A stretch of DNA of 64,000 nt from Thiomonas delicata (GCF_900088825.1 NZ_LT592171.1:1707635-1771634); one strand, 5' to 3'. Numbered from the stretch's first letter, positions 18,150-29,457 are shown. Notes: generated by a model from the sequence alone, not told the origin. Translations and numbers: made by a program.

Positions 18150-18884
18150 TCAAGCGCGAACATGCGCCGCCAGCCACACCAGACCCACAAACACCGGCTG
18201 GTGCAGCATGTAGATGGTCAATGGCCAGCGCCCGAGAAAAGTCAGCGGGCGCACGGCGGGCAGCGCGGCGAGTGGCTTGAAGTCCACCCGCGCCAGCAAA
18301 GCGCCCAGACCCGCGCCCGCCCAGAACACCCCGATCCACGGCAGCAGCGGCACGTAGTCCTCGGTGATGGGCTTTTGCGTGATGAGCCCGGTCCAGTTCC
18401 ACAGCGGTGGATTGAACATCGGATGGCCCCAGAGTTCGGGTGCGGCGATCGCCACCGGCGCCAGCAGCAGCACCCAGGCGCCGAGGCGGCGGCTGACGAG
18501 GTGATGCACGAGCAGCATCGCCGCCACGCCCTGCAGGATGCCGAAGTAGATGAAGCTCCGCGGGAACGCCAGATAGCTCCCGGCCACCACCAGCAGCCCG
18601 CAGCCGAAGATCTGCCCCCAGCGTCTCCAGAATGCGGCTTCGCGGCGCCCGCGCGCGTCGCCATGGCTTTGCGCCAGCCCGGCGGTGAACAGGAACAGGC
18701 TGACGATGCACACGCGCTGCCACAGCCACCAGGGGCTGGTGTAGAAGTCGGTATGGATGAAACCGAACCAGTTCAGGTCGAAGCTGAAGTGGAAGCTCAT
18801 CATCCACACGATGGCCAGGCCGCGCAGGGTGTCGAGCCCGCCGAGGCGGGGGCGCGGCAACGCGGCGGATCGGTTCTGGCGCAT
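18150..18884 (-). CDS. DUF1624 (HGSNAT-like) membrane acyltransferase-type protein
   Basis: A 244-residue polytopic protein beginning GLDTLRGLAIVWMMSFHFSFDLNWFG, the DUF1624/heparan-alpha-glucosaminide N-acetyltransferase-like signature, with about seven hydrophobic helices and a C-terminal GRWPLTIYMLHQPV segment typical of such acyltransferase-fold proteins. Function in bacteria is not established. The ATG at 18884 lies 2 bp after the purL stop, suggesting readthrough expression from purL; a longer reading inside purL is rejected. Confidence 0.72.
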   Translation of the reverse strand: MRQNRSAALPRPRLGGLDTLRGLAIVWMMSFHFSFDLNWFGFIHTDFYTSPWWLWQRVCIVSLFLFTAGLAQSHGDARGRREAAFWRRWGQIFGCGLLVVAGSYLAFPRSFIYFGILQGVAAMLLVHHLVSRRLGAWVLLLAPVAIAAPELWGHPMFNPPLWNWTGLITQKPITEDYVPLLPWIGVFWAGAGLGALLARVDFKPLAALPAVRPLTFLGRWPLTIYMLHQPVFVGLVWLAAHVRA

Positions 18885-18886
18885 GC

Positions 18887-21800
18887 TCAGGCGCACCAGG
18901 CACGGGCGTTGCGGAACATGCGCATCCAGGGCGATGCATCGCCCCACTCGGGCGGGCACCAGCTGAACTGCAGGCCGCGGAACACGCGCTCGGCGTGGGG
19001 CATCAGCGCGGTGAAACGGCCGTCGGGCGTGGTCACGCTGGTCAGGCCGCCGGCGCTGCCGTTGGGATTGAACGGGTAGGCCTCGGTGGCCCGGCCGCTG
19101 CCGTCGACGAAGCGCAGCGCGGCATGCACCTGGGCCGCGTCACCCTGCTGGGAGAAGTCGGCGCGACCCTCGCCGTGCGCCACCACCACCGGCAAGCGGC
19201 TGCCCGCCATGCCGCTGAAGAAGATGGACGGCGACGGCAGCACCTCGACCATGCTCAGGCGCGCCTCGTACTGCTCGGACTGGTTGCGCGTGAAGCGCGG
19301 CCAGGCGTGTGCGCCGGGAATCATCGGCGCGAGGGCGGCCAGCATCTGGCAGCCGTTGCAGGCGCCGAGCGCGAAGGTGTCGCCGCGGCCGAAGAAGCGG
19401 GCGAAGTCGTCGGCCAGCTTGGGGTTGAACAGGATGCTGCGCGCCCAGCCCTCGCCGGCGCCGAGCACGTCGCCATAGCTGAAGCCGCCGCAGGCGGTGA
19501 AACCACGGAAGTCCTTGAGGTCGACCCGGCCGGCGATGAGGTCGCTCATGTGCACGTCGAACACGTCGAAGCCGGCCTGGTCCATCGCCCAGGCCATTTC
19601 GCGCTGCGAGTTGACGCCCTGCTCGCGCAGGATGGCGACCTTGGGCCGCGCGCCGGTGGCGATGAAAGGCGCGGCCACGTCGTCGTGCAGGTCGAAGGTG
19701 AGGTGCGCGTGCAGTCCGGCGTCGGCGCCGCGCACCGCCTCGTGCTCGGCCTCGGCGCAGGCGGGGTTGTCGCGCAGGCGGCTGATGGCGTGCGAAACAT
19801 GGTCCCAATGCGCCAGCAAGTCGGCGCGCGAGGCGGCAAACACCTTCTGCGTGTCGCGCCAGATCTCGATGGCGTCGCCGTCGGTGACCTGGCCGACGAC
19901 ATGGCTGCAGGCCGACAGTCCGTGCGCGCGCAGCGTCTGCAAGACGCGGTCGCGCTCGGCGGCGGCCACCTGCAACACCACGCCGAGTTCCTCGTTGAAC
20001 AGCGCGCGCAGGGCGAGGTCGTTGCGCCGCTCGGCGACCTGCGCCGCCCAGTTCTTGGCATCGCCCGCGTCGGGCAGCGCCTCGGCGGCGGCGATCAGCA
20101 GGTCCAGGTTCAGCGCCACGCCGGCGCGCCCGGCGAAGGCCATTTCGCAGACGGCCGCCCACAGGCCGCCGTCGCTGCGGTCGTGGTAGGCCAGCACGCG
20201 GCCGTGCTCGCGCAGCGCGGCCAGCGCGGCGGTCAGGCTCAGGAGGTCCTGCGCGTCGTCCAGGTCCGGCACGGGCGAAGCGACCTGCTGCAGGGCCTGC
20301 GCCAGGATGCTGCCGCCCATGCGCTGGCGGCCGTGGCCGAGATCGACCAGGATGAGCACGCTGGGGCCGGCGTCGCGGCGCAGTTGCGGTGTCCAGGCGC
20401 CGCGCACGTCGGGCAGCACGGCGAAGGCGGACACCGCCAGCGACACCGGCGAGGTCACGCTGCGATCCTCGCCGCCGTGCTGCCAGCGGGTATGCATGGA
20501 CAGCGAATCCTTGCCCACCGGCACGCCGATGCCCAGCGCCGGGCACAACTCCATGGCCACGGCATGCACGGTGTCGTACAGCGCGGCGTCCTGGCCCGGC
20601 TGGCCGCAGGCGGCCATCCAGTTGCAGGAAAGTTTCACCTGAGCCAGGCTGGCCAGCGGTGCGGCGAGCAGATTGGTGATGGCTTCGGCCACCGCCATGC
20701 GGCCCGAGGCGGGGGCGTCGCTCACGGCCAGCGGCGTGCGCTCGCCCATGGCCATGGCTTCGCCGCGCACGCCGGCATAGTCGGCCAGGGTGATGGCGCA
20801 GTCGGCCACCGGAACCTGCCACGGGCCGACCATGGGATCGCGGTGCGACAGCCCGCCGACGGTGCGGTCGCCGATGGTGATGAGAAAGCGCTTGGACGCC
20901 ACGCTGGGATGGCGCAGCACCGTGGTGGCGGCCCAGTCCAGCGCCACGCCGGTGAGGTCCACGTCGGGCAGTTGCACCGGCACGCGCTGCACGTCGCGCA
21001 CCATGCGCGGCGGCTTGCCCAGCAGCACGGACAGCGGCATGTCCACCGGCTGCTCGGGCAGCAGCGCGTCGCCCACCTGCAGCTGCGGTTCGGCCTGTGC
21101 CCGGCCGACCACGGCATAGGGGCAGCGCTCGCGCGCGCAGATGGCGGCGAAATCGTCGAGCGCTTCGGGGGCGATGGCCAGCACGTAGCGCTCCTGGCTC
21201 TCGTTGCACCAGATCTCGCGCGGGCTCATGCCGCTTTCCTCCACCGGCACGTCGCGCAATTCGAAGCGCGCGCCGCGCCCAGCGCCGTCCACCAGTTCGG
21301 GAAAGGCATTGGACAGCCCCCCTGCGCCGACGTCGTGGATGGCCAGGATGGGGTTGGCTGCGCCGAGCGCGCGGCAGGCGTCGATGACCTCCTGCGCGCG
21401 GCGCTGCATCTCCGGGTTGCCGCGCTGCACGGAGTCGAAGTCCAGGTGCTCGGCGTTGGCGCCGGTGGCCAGACTCGACGCCGCGCCCCCGCCCACGCCG
21501 ATGCGCATGCCGGGGCCGCCGAGCTGGATCAGCAGGGTTCCCGGCGCGAATTCCAGCTTGTGCGTATGCGCGTCGGCCACCTCGCCCAGGCCGCCCGCCA
21601 GCATGATGGGCTTGTGGTAACCCCAGGTGCGCCCGGCGGCGGGCTGTTCGAACACGCGGAACACGCCGGCCAGATTGGGGCGGCCGAATTCGTTGTTGAA
21701 GGCGGCGGCGCCGATCGGCCCGTCCACCATGATTTGCAACGGGCTGGCGATGTGGGCCGGGCGGCCGATTTCCGTTCGTTCCCACGGCTCGGGCTGCGCC

Positions 21801-22870
21801 GCGTCGAGCCGCAGGTTCGACACGTGGAAGCCGCTCAATCCGGCCTTGGGCCGGCCGCCGCGCCCGGTGGCGCCTTCGTCGCGGATTTCCCCGCCCGCCC
21901 CGGTGGCCGCACCCGGAAACGGCGAAATGGCGGTGGGGTGGTTGTGGGTCTCCACCTTCATCAGCGTGTGCGCCAGCGCGGGTTCGGCGGCGTAGCGATG
22001 CTGCGGGCCCTGCGGCTGCCAGCGCTGGATTTCGCCGCCCTGCATCACGGCGGAATTGTCCGAATACGCCACCACCGTGCCCTGCGGACTGGTGGCGTGG
22101 GTGTGGCGGATCATGCCGAACATGGACAGCGGCTGCGGCTGGCCGTCGATGACGAACTGGGCGTTGAAAATCTTGTGCCGGCAGTGCTCGCTGTTGGCCT
22201 GGGCGAACATCATCAGCTCGACATCGGTGGGGTTGCGGCGCAACTGCCCGGCGAAGGCGTCGACCAGATAGGCGATCTCGTCCGCCGACAAGGCCAGGCC
22301 CTGCTCCACATTGGCCTGCTCCAGCGCCGCGCGCCCCTGCCCCAGCACGTCCACCGTGCGCAGGTGTTGCGGGGGCAGGTCGGCGAACAGACGGTGGGCC
22401 TCCTGGCGCTGCAGCACCACGGTCTCGGTCATGCGGTCGTGCAGCAGCGGAGCCACCGCCAGCAGTTCGGTTTCGCTCAGGGCCGCAAGCTTGGCGAACA
22501 GCCCGCCCGGCTTGAGCACGAAACGGTATTCCACCCCGCGCTCGATGCGCCGCACCTCGGCCCCGCAGTTGTGCGCGATGTCGGTGGCCTTGCTGGCCCA
22601 GGGCGAGATGGTGCCCAGGCGCGGGATCACCAGCAGCGCCGGCCCCTGCAGCGGGCCGTCGTACGAGGGTCCGTAGCGCAGCAGGCCGCCCAGGCGGTTG
22701 TGCAGCTCGGGGGCGGGCTCGGCATCGGTCGCGACGAAGTGCACGAAGCGCGCATGGATGTCGACGATGGACGCGGCCAGCGCGGGCTGCGCCTGCCGCA
22801 GGCGCAGCATCAGGGCCTGACGACGAAATGGCGACAGCGCTTGTGCGCCGTCGAAAGTGGAAATGTGCAT
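18887..22870 (-). CDS. purL: phosphoribosylformylglycinamidine synthase (FGAM synthase, single chain)
   Basis: A 1,327-residue large-type PurL, step four of purine synthesis: FGAR + ATP + glutamine to FGAM. The N-terminal linker, two repeated AIRS-like ATPase halves ([22 protein letters not shown] in the first, GKDSLSMHT in the second) and a C-terminal class I glutaminase are all seen. The glutaminase nucleophile is in [11 protein letters not shown], with GGFSYGD upstream. Length is as expected for proteobacterial PurL. The start ATG at 22870 is divergent from map across a 210-bp gap. Confidence 0.95.
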   Translation of the reverse strand: MHISTFDGAQALSPFRRQALMLRLRQAQPALAASIVDIHARFVHFVATDAEPAPELHNRLGGLLRYGPSYDGPLQGPALLVIPRLGTISPWASKATDIAHNCGAEVRRIERGVEYRFVLKPGGLFAKLAALSETELLAVAPLLHDRMTETVVLQRQEAHRLFADLPPQHLRTVDVLGQGRAALEQANVEQGLALSADEIAYLVDAFAGQLRRNPTDVELMMFAQANSEHCRHKIFNAQFVIDGQPQPLSMFGMIRHTHATSPQGTVVAYSDNSAVMQGGEIQRWQPQGPQHRYAAEPALAHTLMKVETHNHPTAISPFPGAATGAGGEIRDEGATGRGGRPKAGLSGFHVSNLRLDAAQPEPWERTEIGRPAHIASPLQIMVDGPIGAAAFNNEFGRPNLAGVFRVFEQPAAGRTWGYHKPIMLAGGLGEVADAHTHKLEFAPGTLLIQLGGPGMRIGVGGGAASSLATGANAEHLDFDSVQRGNPEMQRRAQEVIDACRALGAANPILAIHDVGAGGLSNAFPELVDGAGRGARFELRDVPVEESGMSPREIWCNESQERYVLAIAPEALDDFAAICARERCPYAVVGRAQAEPQLQVGDALLPEQPVDMPLSVLLGKPPRMVRDVQRVPVQLPDVDLTGVALDWAATTVLRHPSVASKRFLITIGDRTVGGLSHRDPMVGPWQVPVADCAITLADYAGVRGEAMAMGERTPLAVSDAPASGRMAVAEAITNLLAAPLASLAQVKLSCNWMAACGQPGQDAALYDTVHAVAMELCPALGIGVPVGKDSLSMHTRWQHGGEDRSVTSPVSLAVSAFAVLPDVRGAWTPQLRRDAGPSVLILVDLGHGRQRMGGSILAQALQQVASPVPDLDDAQDLLSLTAALAALREHGRVLAYHDRSDGGLWAAVCEMAFAGRAGVALNLDLLIAAAEALPDAGDAKNWAAQVAERRNDLALRALFNEELGVVLQVAAAERDRVLQTLRAHGLSACSHVVGQVTDGDAIEIWRDTQKVFAASRADLLAHWDHVSHAISRLRDNPACAEAEHEAVRGADAGLHAHLTFDLHDDVAAPFIATGARPKVAILREQGVNSQREMAWAMDQAGFDVFDVHMSDLIAGRVDLKDFRGFTACGGFSYGDVLGAGEGWARSILFNPKLADDFARFFGRGDTFALGACNGCQMLAALAPMIPGAHAWPRFTRNQSEQYEARLSMVEVLPSPSIFFSGMAGSRLPVVVAHGEGRADFSQQGDAAQVHAALRFVDGSGRATEAYPFNPNGSAGGLTSVTTPDGRFTALMPHAERVFRGLQFSWCPPEWGDASPWMRMFRNARAWCA

Positions 22871-23080
22871 GGAAGGCGCAGGCGGGAATGGGATGCGGGA
22901 AAGACGTGGACACCGCGCAAGCGCCAGGCCGGGAACGCCTGGGCCATGCCACCGGCGGCAGATTGACCACCCGTGGCGGCTTGCGAAGCGCGCATTTTAG
23001 ATGGCGACACCCTGACGCGAACGCGGCCACCGCCGCCGGGCATGCCGTCCGGCGTGGCCGGTGAGATAATCGCCCGCACT

Positions 23081-23899
23081 ATGAGCATCTCCATCAAAAA
23101 CCAGGAAGACATCGCCAAGATGCGCGTGGCCGGCCGGCTCGGCTCCGAAGTTCTGGACTATCTCACGCCCCACGTGAAGGCCGGTGTCACCACGCAGCAG
23201 CTCGACCGCCTGGCGCACGACTACATCGTCGGTGTGCAAAAGGCCATTCCCGCGCCGCTGAACTACGCCCCGCCGGGCTACACCCCCTATCCCGCGTCCA
23301 TCTGCACCTCGGTCAACCACGTGGTGTGCCACGGCATCCCGAACGACCGCGCGCTGAAGGACGGCGACGTGGTCAACATCGACGTCACCGTCATCAAGGA
23401 CGGCTACCACGGCGACACCAGCCGCATGTTCATCGTCGGCAAGGTGCCCACCCACGTGCAGCGCCTGTGCCAGATCACCTACGAAGCCATGTGGCAGGGC
23501 ATCGCGCGCGTGCGCCCCGGGGTGCGCCTCGGCGACATCGGCCACGCCATCCAGACCTTTGCCGAAGCTGCCGGCTACAGCGTGGTGCGCGAATTCTGCG
23601 GCCACGGCATCGGCCGCAAATTCCACGAAGATCCCCAGGTCCTGCATTACGGCCGCCCCGGCACCCTGGAAGAGCTGCGGCCCGGCATGACCTTCACCAT
23701 CGAGCCGATGATCAACGCCGGACGGCGCGAGATTCGCGAAATGCCCGACGGCTGGACCATCGTCACCAAGGATCGCTCGCTGTCGGCGCAGTGGGAACAC
23801 ACCGTGCTCGTCACCGAAACCGGCTACGAGGTGCTCACCGTGTCCGCCGGCACGCCTGCCCCGCCGGAATTCGTGCGCGAACTCGCCACCACGGCCTAA
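23081..23899 (+). CDS. map: methionine aminopeptidase type I
   Basis: A 272-residue cytosolic metalloprotease removing N-terminal Met. Metal ligands are visible: Asp in VVNIDVTVIKDGYHGDTSRMF, His in CGHGIGRKFHEDP, Glu in FTIEPMIN and Glu in QWEHTVLV. SVNHVVCHGIP carries the substrate-site His. The ATG at 23081 gives the usual MSISIKNQEDIAKMR start. It is followed after 7 bp by glnD, a linkage seen in many proteobacteria. Confidence 0.94.
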   Translation: MSISIKNQEDIAKMRVAGRLGSEVLDYLTPHVKAGVTTQQLDRLAHDYIVGVQKAIPAPLNYAPPGYTPYPASICTSVNHVVCHGIPNDRALKDGDVVNIDVTVIKDGYHGDTSRMFIVGKVPTHVQRLCQITYEAMWQGIARVRPGVRLGDIGHAIQTFAEAAGYSVVREFCGHGIGRKFHEDPQVLHYGRPGTLEELRPGMTFTIEPMINAGRREIREMPDGWTIVTKDRSLSAQWEHTVLVTETGYEVLTVSAGTPAPPEFVRELATTA

Positions 23900-23906
23900 G
23901 CAGTCC

Positions 23907-26561
23907 TTGGCATCCTCCAGTTCCGCCCAAGCGGCTCCGCCGCTGCCGACCGAAGCAGGCCGAATACGGCCCGAATTGCCGGCGCGCGACATCGCCGGGG
24001 TGCGGAGTTTCTGGCATGAAGCCCGACAACGACTGCTCGGCGACTTCAAGACCCGTCCCCAGCGCATCAGCCAGCTTCTACGCGGCCTGAGCCGTGCGGT
24101 GGATCTGGCCCTGCGCGAGCTGTGGACTCTGGCCGGCATGCCGGCCGACGCGGCGCTCATGGCGGTCGGGGGCTTCGGGCGCGGCGAGCTGTTCCCCTAT
24201 TCCGACGTCGACGTGCTCATCCTGCTGCCGGACGCCGCCGACGCGAGCACCCAGCAGGCCGTCGAGCGTTTCGTCGCCGCATGCTGGGATGCCGGGCTGG
24301 AGATCGGGCCCAGCGTGCGCACCGTGCTGGCCTGCATCGAGGAGTCGGCGCAGGACGTCACGGTGCAGACCACCCTGCTCGAATCCCGCGCGCTGTGCGG
24401 AGATGCCGTGCTGATCCGGCGCTTCCGCAAGGCCTTCAAGAACCACCTGGAAGCGCGCGCCTTCTTCCGCGCCAAGATGCTCGAAATGCGCCAGCGCCAT
24501 GCCAAGTTCGAGAACACGCCCTACGCGCTGGAACCCAATTGCAAGGAAAGTCCCGGCGGCCTGCGCGATCTGCAAATGCTGCTGTGGGTGGCGCGCGCCG
24601 CCGGCTTGGGCGGCAACTGGCAGCAACTGCGCCGCAGCGGCGTGCTGAGCGCCTACGAGGCGCGCAAGATCCAGACCAACGAGCGCACGCTCAAACGCAT
24701 CCGCGCGCATCTGCATATCGCGGCCGGCCGGCGCGAAGACAGGCTGGTGTTCGATCTGCAGAACACCGTGTCGTCCACGCTGGGCCTCAGGCCCGAACCG
24801 AACAAACGCGCCGGCGAGGCGCTGATGCAGCACTACTACTGGGCCGCCAAGGCCGTGGAGCAGCTCAACCAGATCGTGCTCCTGACCATCGAGGGCCGGC
24901 TTTGGCCTGAACTCGCGGCGCAGCCGGGAACCCCGATCACGGGCATCGAAGGCGTCGAGGACGGCCGCTTTCTCGACAAGGACGGGCGCCTCGAGCCCGC
25001 CGACCTCGGACTCTACGAGCGCGATCCTCCGGCCATCCTGGAAACCTTCGTCGTGTTCACGCACGCGCCCGCCATTCGCGGCCTGACCGCACCCACGCTG
25101 CGCGCGCTCTACCACGCCCGCGAACGCATGAATACGGCGTTCTGCCGCGACCCGCGCAGCCACGCCGCCTTCCTGCGCATCATCCAGTCGCCGCAGGGGG
25201 CGACCCACGCCTTGCGGCTGATGAACCGCACCAGCGTGCTTGGGCGCTATCTGCGCCCGTTCCGCCGCATCGTCGGGCAGATGCAGCACGACCTGTTCCA
25301 TGTCTATACGGTGGACCAGCACATCCTGATGGTGGTGCGCAACGTGCGGCGCTTCTTCGTCCTCGAACACGCCCACGAATATCCGTTTTGCGCCCAGCTG
25401 GCTGCCGGCATCGAGAAGCCCTGGCGCCTGGTGCTGGCCGCGCTGTTCCACGACATCGCCAAAGGTCGCGGAGGCGATCACTCCGTGCTCGGCACCACCG
25501 AGGTGCGGCGCTTCGGCAAGGCCACCGGCCTGAGCCCGGAAGACACCGCCTTCGTCGCCTTCCTGGTCGAACAGCACCTCACCATGTCCCGCGTGGCGCA
25601 GAAGGAAGACCTCAGCGACCCCGAGGTCGTGCTGCGCTTCGCGCGCCTCATGGGCGATGAACCCCACCTCACGGCGCTGTACCTGCTGACCGTGGCCGAC
25701 ATCCGGGGCACCAGCCCCAAGGTCTGGAACGGCTGGAAAGCCAAACTGCTGGAGGACCTGTACCGTGCCACGCTGCGCGTGCTCGGCGGCCAGGCGCCGA
25801 ACCCGCAGGCCGAACTGCGCCAGCGCCAGATGGAGGCTCATCGCCTGCTCCACCTCTACGGCATCGACGAACAAGGTTCCAAGCCGCTGTGGGACACGCT
25901 GGATTCCAGCTATTTCCTGCGCCACGACCCTGCCGACGTGGCCTGGCATACGCGCCAGCTCATGCGCCACACGGGCAGCAGCGTGCCCGTGGTCAGCGGC
26001 CGCCTGGCACCCTATGGCGAGGGCCTGCAGGTGCTGGTGTACTGCCCCGACCAGCCCGATTTGTTCGCGCGTATCTGCGGCTTCTTCGACACCCACAATT
26101 TCAGCATTCTCGACGCCAAGGTCCACACCACCCGCAACGGCTGGGCGCTGGACAGCTTCGTCGTGGTGGAACCCAATCTGGCCCAGCATTACCGCGACCT
26201 CATCTCGATGCTGGAAGTGGAACTGGCCCGCACCCTGGCCGCGCGCGGGCCCTTGCCCGAGCCGGTGCACGGCCGGGTGTCGCGCCGGGTGCGCCATTTC
26301 CCGGTGCAGCCGCGCGTGGAACTGCGTCCCGACGAGCGCGGCCAACGCTGGATCCTGAGCGTGCGCGCCAGCGACCGCACCGGCCTGCTCTACGCCATCG
26401 CCCGCGTGCTGACCGCGCGCGGCATCAGCGTCCAGCTGGCCAAGATCATGACCCTGGGCGAACGCGTCGAGGACACCTTCGTGCTCCAGTCCCCGGCCCT
26501 GAGCAACGAACGCACGGTCATCGCCGTGGAAAACGAGCTGCTCGAAGCGCTCGGAACCTAG
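23907..26561 (+). CDS. glnD: bifunctional PII uridylyltransferase / uridylyl-removing enzyme
   Basis: An 884-residue nitrogen-status sensor that uridylylates PII (GlnB/GlnK) when glutamine is low and deuridylylates when it is high. The nucleotidyltransferase signature GGFGRGELFPYSDVDVLIL is near residue 88, the HD hydrolase motif HDIAKGRGGDHS near residue 515, and two ACT domains close the protein (about 700-780 and 810-880). The start is taken as TTG at 23907, the only start codon early enough to leave the N-terminal region complete; no strong Shine-Dalgarno supports it and coupling to map is likely. Confidence 0.93.
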   Translation: MASSSSAQAAPPLPTEAGRIRPELPARDIAGVRSFWHEARQRLLGDFKTRPQRISQLLRGLSRAVDLALRELWTLAGMPADAALMAVGGFGRGELFPYSDVDVLILLPDAADASTQQAVERFVAACWDAGLEIGPSVRTVLACIEESAQDVTVQTTLLESRALCGDAVLIRRFRKAFKNHLEARAFFRAKMLEMRQRHAKFENTPYALEPNCKESPGGLRDLQMLLWVARAAGLGGNWQQLRRSGVLSAYEARKIQTNERTLKRIRAHLHIAAGRREDRLVFDLQNTVSSTLGLRPEPNKRAGEALMQHYYWAAKAVEQLNQIVLLTIEGRLWPELAAQPGTPITGIEGVEDGRFLDKDGRLEPADLGLYERDPPAILETFVVFTHAPAIRGLTAPTLRALYHARERMNTAFCRDPRSHAAFLRIIQSPQGATHALRLMNRTSVLGRYLRPFRRIVGQMQHDLFHVYTVDQHILMVVRNVRRFFVLEHAHEYPFCAQLAAGIEKPWRLVLAALFHDIAKGRGGDHSVLGTTEVRRFGKATGLSPEDTAFVAFLVEQHLTMSRVAQKEDLSDPEVVLRFARLMGDEPHLTALYLLTVADIRGTSPKVWNGWKAKLLEDLYRATLRVLGGQAPNPQAELRQRQMEAHRLLHLYGIDEQGSKPLWDTLDSSYFLRHDPADVAWHTRQLMRHTGSSVPVVSGRLAPYGEGLQVLVYCPDQPDLFARICGFFDTHNFSILDAKVHTTRNGWALDSFVVVEPNLAQHYRDLISMLEVELARTLAARGPLPEPVHGRVSRRVRHFPVQPRVELRPDERGQRWILSVRASDRTGLLYAIARVLTARGISVQLAKIMTLGERVEDTFVLQSPALSNERTVIAVENELLEALGT

Positions 26562-26576
26562 GGCGCGTCCACAGCG

Positions 26577-26649
26577 CCGGCCTCTCAAGGAAAGGCCGGG
26601 CCGTCCCAAGTTTCGTTGACCCCCACGGGGGCGGGCTGGGCGCAGCCCG
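26577..26649. terminator. paired hairpins between convergent glnD and cbpM
   Basis: Two stems fill the gap between convergent genes: CCGGCCT/AGGCCGG (26577-26583 with 26593-26599) and CGGGCTG/CAGCCCG (26632-26638 with 26643-26649, 4-nt loop). Neither has a long T-run, but the position suits bidirectional termination. Confidence 0.4.
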
Positions 26650-26662
26650 GCCCTGGGGACGC

Positions 26663-26986
26663 TCAGTCGTTCTCGACACCGGCGCGCACCAGCTTGGCAC
26701 GAAGTTCGTCCAACTGGCCGATGAGATCAAGCGCCAAGGCAGCGCCCTCCAGATTCACCCCCAGGTCATGCTGCAGGCGCCACGCGGCGCGCGCCGTGAA
26801 CAGCGCCTGCGACGCGAATCTCCATTCCGACGGAGACGCGGTCTGCGCCGGCAGCGGTTCCAGAATGCCCGCCTGCACCAGTTCGATCACCCAGGTCTCG
26901 GGCTGGGCGCAGCCCCGCGTGATGTCCTGCAGGCTGAGCAGAACGCTGTCGTCCATGGGAAAGCTTTTCAGGACGGTGGCAATCAT
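26663..26986 (-). CDS. cbpM: CbpM-like chaperone modulator
   Basis: A 107-residue MerR-like helical protein located 3 bp downstream of cbpA. It has the CbpM layout: LSLQDITRGCAQPETWVIELVQAGILEP followed by a W-rich helix and a C-terminal LDLIGQLDELRAKL segment. CbpM binds the J-domain of CbpA and blocks its stimulation of DnaK. Both placement and sequence pattern support the call. Confidence 0.82.
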   Translation of the reverse strand: MIATVLKSFPMDDSVLLSLQDITRGCAQPETWVIELVQAGILEPLPAQTASPSEWRFASQALFTARAAWRLQHDLGVNLEGAALALDLIGQLDELRAKLVRAGVEND

Positions 26987-26989
26987 GGT

Positions 26990-27961
26990 TCAAACCCCCA
27001 GATGCAGGCGTGGATTGAAACGCAATTCGGCAGCCATCTTGCGATACAGCTCCGCGGCCTTCGGGTCCTCGGCCGGCGGCAGCACCACCTTCAGTTCGAT
27101 GTACAGATCGCCCGGTTCCGCAGCCGGCAGACCACGGCCGCGCAGGCGCAGCTTGCGCCCGGTCTGCGAGCCGGCCGGAATGCTCACCTCCACCTTGCCC
27201 GCCGGCGTGGGCGCGGTCAGCTGCGCGCCGAGCGCCGCCTCCCAGGGCGCCACGGGCAGCGTGAGGTACAGATCCTTGTCGACCATCCGATACCAGGCAT
27301 GGGGCTTGAACTGGATTTCCAGGTAGAGGTCGCCGCTGCGGCCATCCGCCCCCGGCGCACCTTGGCCCGCCAGGCGCAGGCGCTGGCCCTCGCGCACGCC
27401 GCGCGGAATCTGCACCCGTAGGCTGCGCTCGCGCATGACCACGCGACCCGAGGCATCTTGCGTCGGGCTTTGCAGCGTGATGTTGCGCTCGGCGCCGGTG
27501 TAGGCGTCCTCGATGTCGATGAGGATGCGCGCGTGGTGGTCGGCCGCGGGCGCGGCGCGGGACTGCCTCCCCGCGCCCGCCTCGAAGCCGTTGCCCCGCG
27601 CCGCGCCGCCGAACAGCGACTCGAAAAAGTCGCTGAACGCCGCGGCCTCCTCGGCGTCCATGCGCCGGCCGCCCGCCGGCCTCGCACCGGAGAACTCGAA
27701 GCCGCTGCCCCAGTCCGGCGGGGGCTGGAATTCCTGCCCGGCCTGGTAACGCGACCCCAACCGATCGTAGGCGGCGCGCTTTTCAGGATCCTTGAGCACC
27801 TCGTAGGCCTCGCCGAGTTCCTTGAAACGCTCTTCGGCCCCCGACTCCTTGCTCACGTCCGGGTGGTACTTGCGCGCCAGCTTGCGGTAGGCGCGCTTGA
27901 TCTCGTCGACGCTGGCGCCGCGCTCGACGCCGAGCACCTGGTAGTAGTCCTTGTACCTCAT
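26990..27961 (-). CDS. cbpA: curved DNA-binding DnaJ-class co-chaperone CbpA
   Basis: A 323-residue J-domain protein. The J-domain occupies residues 1-70 ([15 protein letters not shown], with the DnaK-contacting HPD in ARKYHPDVS), then a Gly/Phe-rich linker and two DnaJ C-terminal beta domains. No Cys-rich zinc finger is present, as expected for CbpA rather than DnaJ. The ATG at 27961 is chosen over upstream in-frame starts because it gives the family N-terminus [11 protein letters not shown]. It is co-transcribed with cbpM. Confidence 0.92.
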   Translation of the reverse strand: MRYKDYYQVLGVERGASVDEIKRAYRKLARKYHPDVSKESGAEERFKELGEAYEVLKDPEKRAAYDRLGSRYQAGQEFQPPPDWGSGFEFSGARPAGGRRMDAEEAAAFSDFFESLFGGAARGNGFEAGAGRQSRAAPAADHHARILIDIEDAYTGAERNITLQSPTQDASGRVVMRERSLRVQIPRGVREGQRLRLAGQGAPGADGRSGDLYLEIQFKPHAWYRMVDKDLYLTLPVAPWEAALGAQLTAPTPAGKVEVSIPAGSQTGRKLRLRGRGLPAAEPGDLYIELKVVLPPAEDPKAAELYRKMAAELRFNPRLHLGV

Positions 27962-27998
27962 CTCTCGTTTCGCCCTTCGTGGAGGATGCTGCGTTCTT

Positions 27999-28027
27999 CT
28001 ATTTGCGTGCTGTGTCCGGATTGACAA
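27999..28027 (-). promoter_or_regulatory. candidate promoter of cbpA-cbpM
   Basis: On the minus strand TTGTCA (28027-28022) and AAATAG (28004-27999) are separated by 17 bp, about 38 bp upstream of the cbpA start. This resembles a housekeeping sigma-70 promoter; no good heat-shock consensus was seen. Confidence 0.3.
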
Positions 28028-28176
28028 GGCCACCCCGCTGCGATCTGGGTCAACTTCGCTGCCCCGCCCTCCCTGGTGCGTATTCTCCACGCATCGCCCG
28101 CGGGCCGGCTTGGCGTGTCAGCACACAGGGCGGCTGGGCCGGGCGCAGAGCGCATTCAGCGCCGAAACAGGCGGCC

Positions 28177-29268
28177 CTAGCTTCGCTCGAGCAAGGCCGA
28201 CAGGTCGAGGCTGGACTGCTTGCCGATCTTGTCGCCATGCAGCGCAAGCCACGTCTGCGCCTGTTCGACGCCCAGCTCATACAAGCGCACGAGGAAGGAC
28301 ATGTGCGGCGCCAGCTTGGTTTCCGCGGCGAACTCGCCCATCGACGCATGCGCGTCGATCAGGTGGAAGCGCGACTGCATGATGCGCCTGTCCAGGCGGC
28401 CGAAACGCCACAGCGACGCGGCGGCGAAGGCTCGTGCCCGGCTGAACATGTGCAACTCGCGCATCAGCGGCGCGGTGAAGGCCAGTTCCATGGTGCGCTC
28501 CCGGATGCCCTGCACGGTACGCGGCGCCGGCCCCAGCTTCGACGGACTGAGCAGCACCAGCAAGGTGTCGCGGCTGGCGCATTCGTAGAACAGGGGAAAG
28601 ATGGCAGGATTGGCGGCAAAGGCGCCGTCCCAATAGGCATCGCCGTCGATCTCCACCGCATGCTGCAGATTGGGCAGGCAGGCCGACGCCAACAGCGGCG
28701 GCACGTCGAGTTCGTGGTTGCGGAACAATCGCAGCCCGCCCGTCTCGGCGCGCGTGGCGGCGACGAACAGGCGCGGCGTTTTGGTCCTTCGCAGGCATTC
28801 GAAGTCCACCAGATCGGCCAGGAGGTCCCGCAACGGGTTGAGATTGAGGGGGTTGAACTGATAGGGCGAGACGAACTGCGCCCAGTGCAGCATGAGGCGG
28901 GCCGTTGGCGCCAAGGCGACTCCCGAGCCATCGTCCATGGGCACGGCGAAGCCGATGGGCACACTGGCGGCGATGCGGGTCCAGAACGTCGAAAGCAGCT
29001 CGCGCGCGCCGTCGCGCCCGCCGCGCCGCAACCCCTCGGCAAGCATCACTGCATTCATGGCCCCGGCGCTCGACCCGCTCAGGCCCTCGAAGTCAAGGCG
29101 GCCGTCCTCCAGCAGCCGATCCAGCACCCCCCAGGTGAAAGCGCCATGCGCGCCCCCGCCCTGCAAGGCAAGGTTGATGACGGTGCGCCGAGTTCGCGTT
29201 GCGAACAACATGTGGTCAAAGGAATCCGGGTCAGAGAAAAGTCGTGCGAGCGCCGCCAGGCCAGTCAT
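28177..29268 (-). CDS. patatin-like phospholipase family protein
   Basis: A 363-residue predicted lipid acyl hydrolase. The oxyanion loop is in LALQGGGAHGAF, the nucleophile elbow is GSSAG (in GLSGSSAGAMNAV) and the catalytic Asp is in YWDGAFAANPA (D-G-A), so the Ser-Asp dyad is complete. There is no signal peptide, so a cytosolic or membrane-associated site is likely. The start is uncertain: in-frame ATGs exist at 29445, 29358, 29268 and 29211, none with a strong Shine-Dalgarno; 29268 leaves the whole patatin domain. It is 215 bp downstream of nothing on its own strand and appears monocistronic. Confidence 0.82.
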   Translation of the reverse strand: MTGLAALARLFSDPDSFDHMLFATRTRRTVINLALQGGGAHGAFTWGVLDRLLEDGRLDFEGLSGSSAGAMNAVMLAEGLRRGGRDGARELLSTFWTRIAASVPIGFAVPMDDGSGVALAPTARLMLHWAQFVSPYQFNPLNLNPLRDLLADLVDFECLRRTKTPRLFVAATRAETGGLRLFRNHELDVPPLLASACLPNLQHAVEIDGDAYWDGAFAANPAIFPLFYECASRDTLLVLLSPSKLGPAPRTVQGIRERTMELAFTAPLMRELHMFSRARAFAAASLWRFGRLDRRIMQSRFHLIDAHASMGEFAAETKLAPHMSFLVRLYELGVEQAQTWLALHGDKIGKQSSLDLSALLERS

Positions 29269-29457
29269 CGTGCCAGACGCAGAACGCCGAAACTGAGCTT
29301 CGAAGCCGCCCTGCCCGCTCGCCGTCTTTGCGGACGTGGCCGGGGCTGCCCGGCTCATTGAGGGGTGGAGTATGACATTCCACCGTGAAGCATGCCCCCG
29401 AACGCCCCATTCATCGACGCTCGCCGTGGCGGCGCGACTGTTCATGCCACGGCGTCT

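Noticed and set aside
18995..22966. 1,323-codon open frame on the plus strand opposite purL
   Set aside because: Composition typical of an antisense shadow; purL on the other strand is complete and motif-rich.
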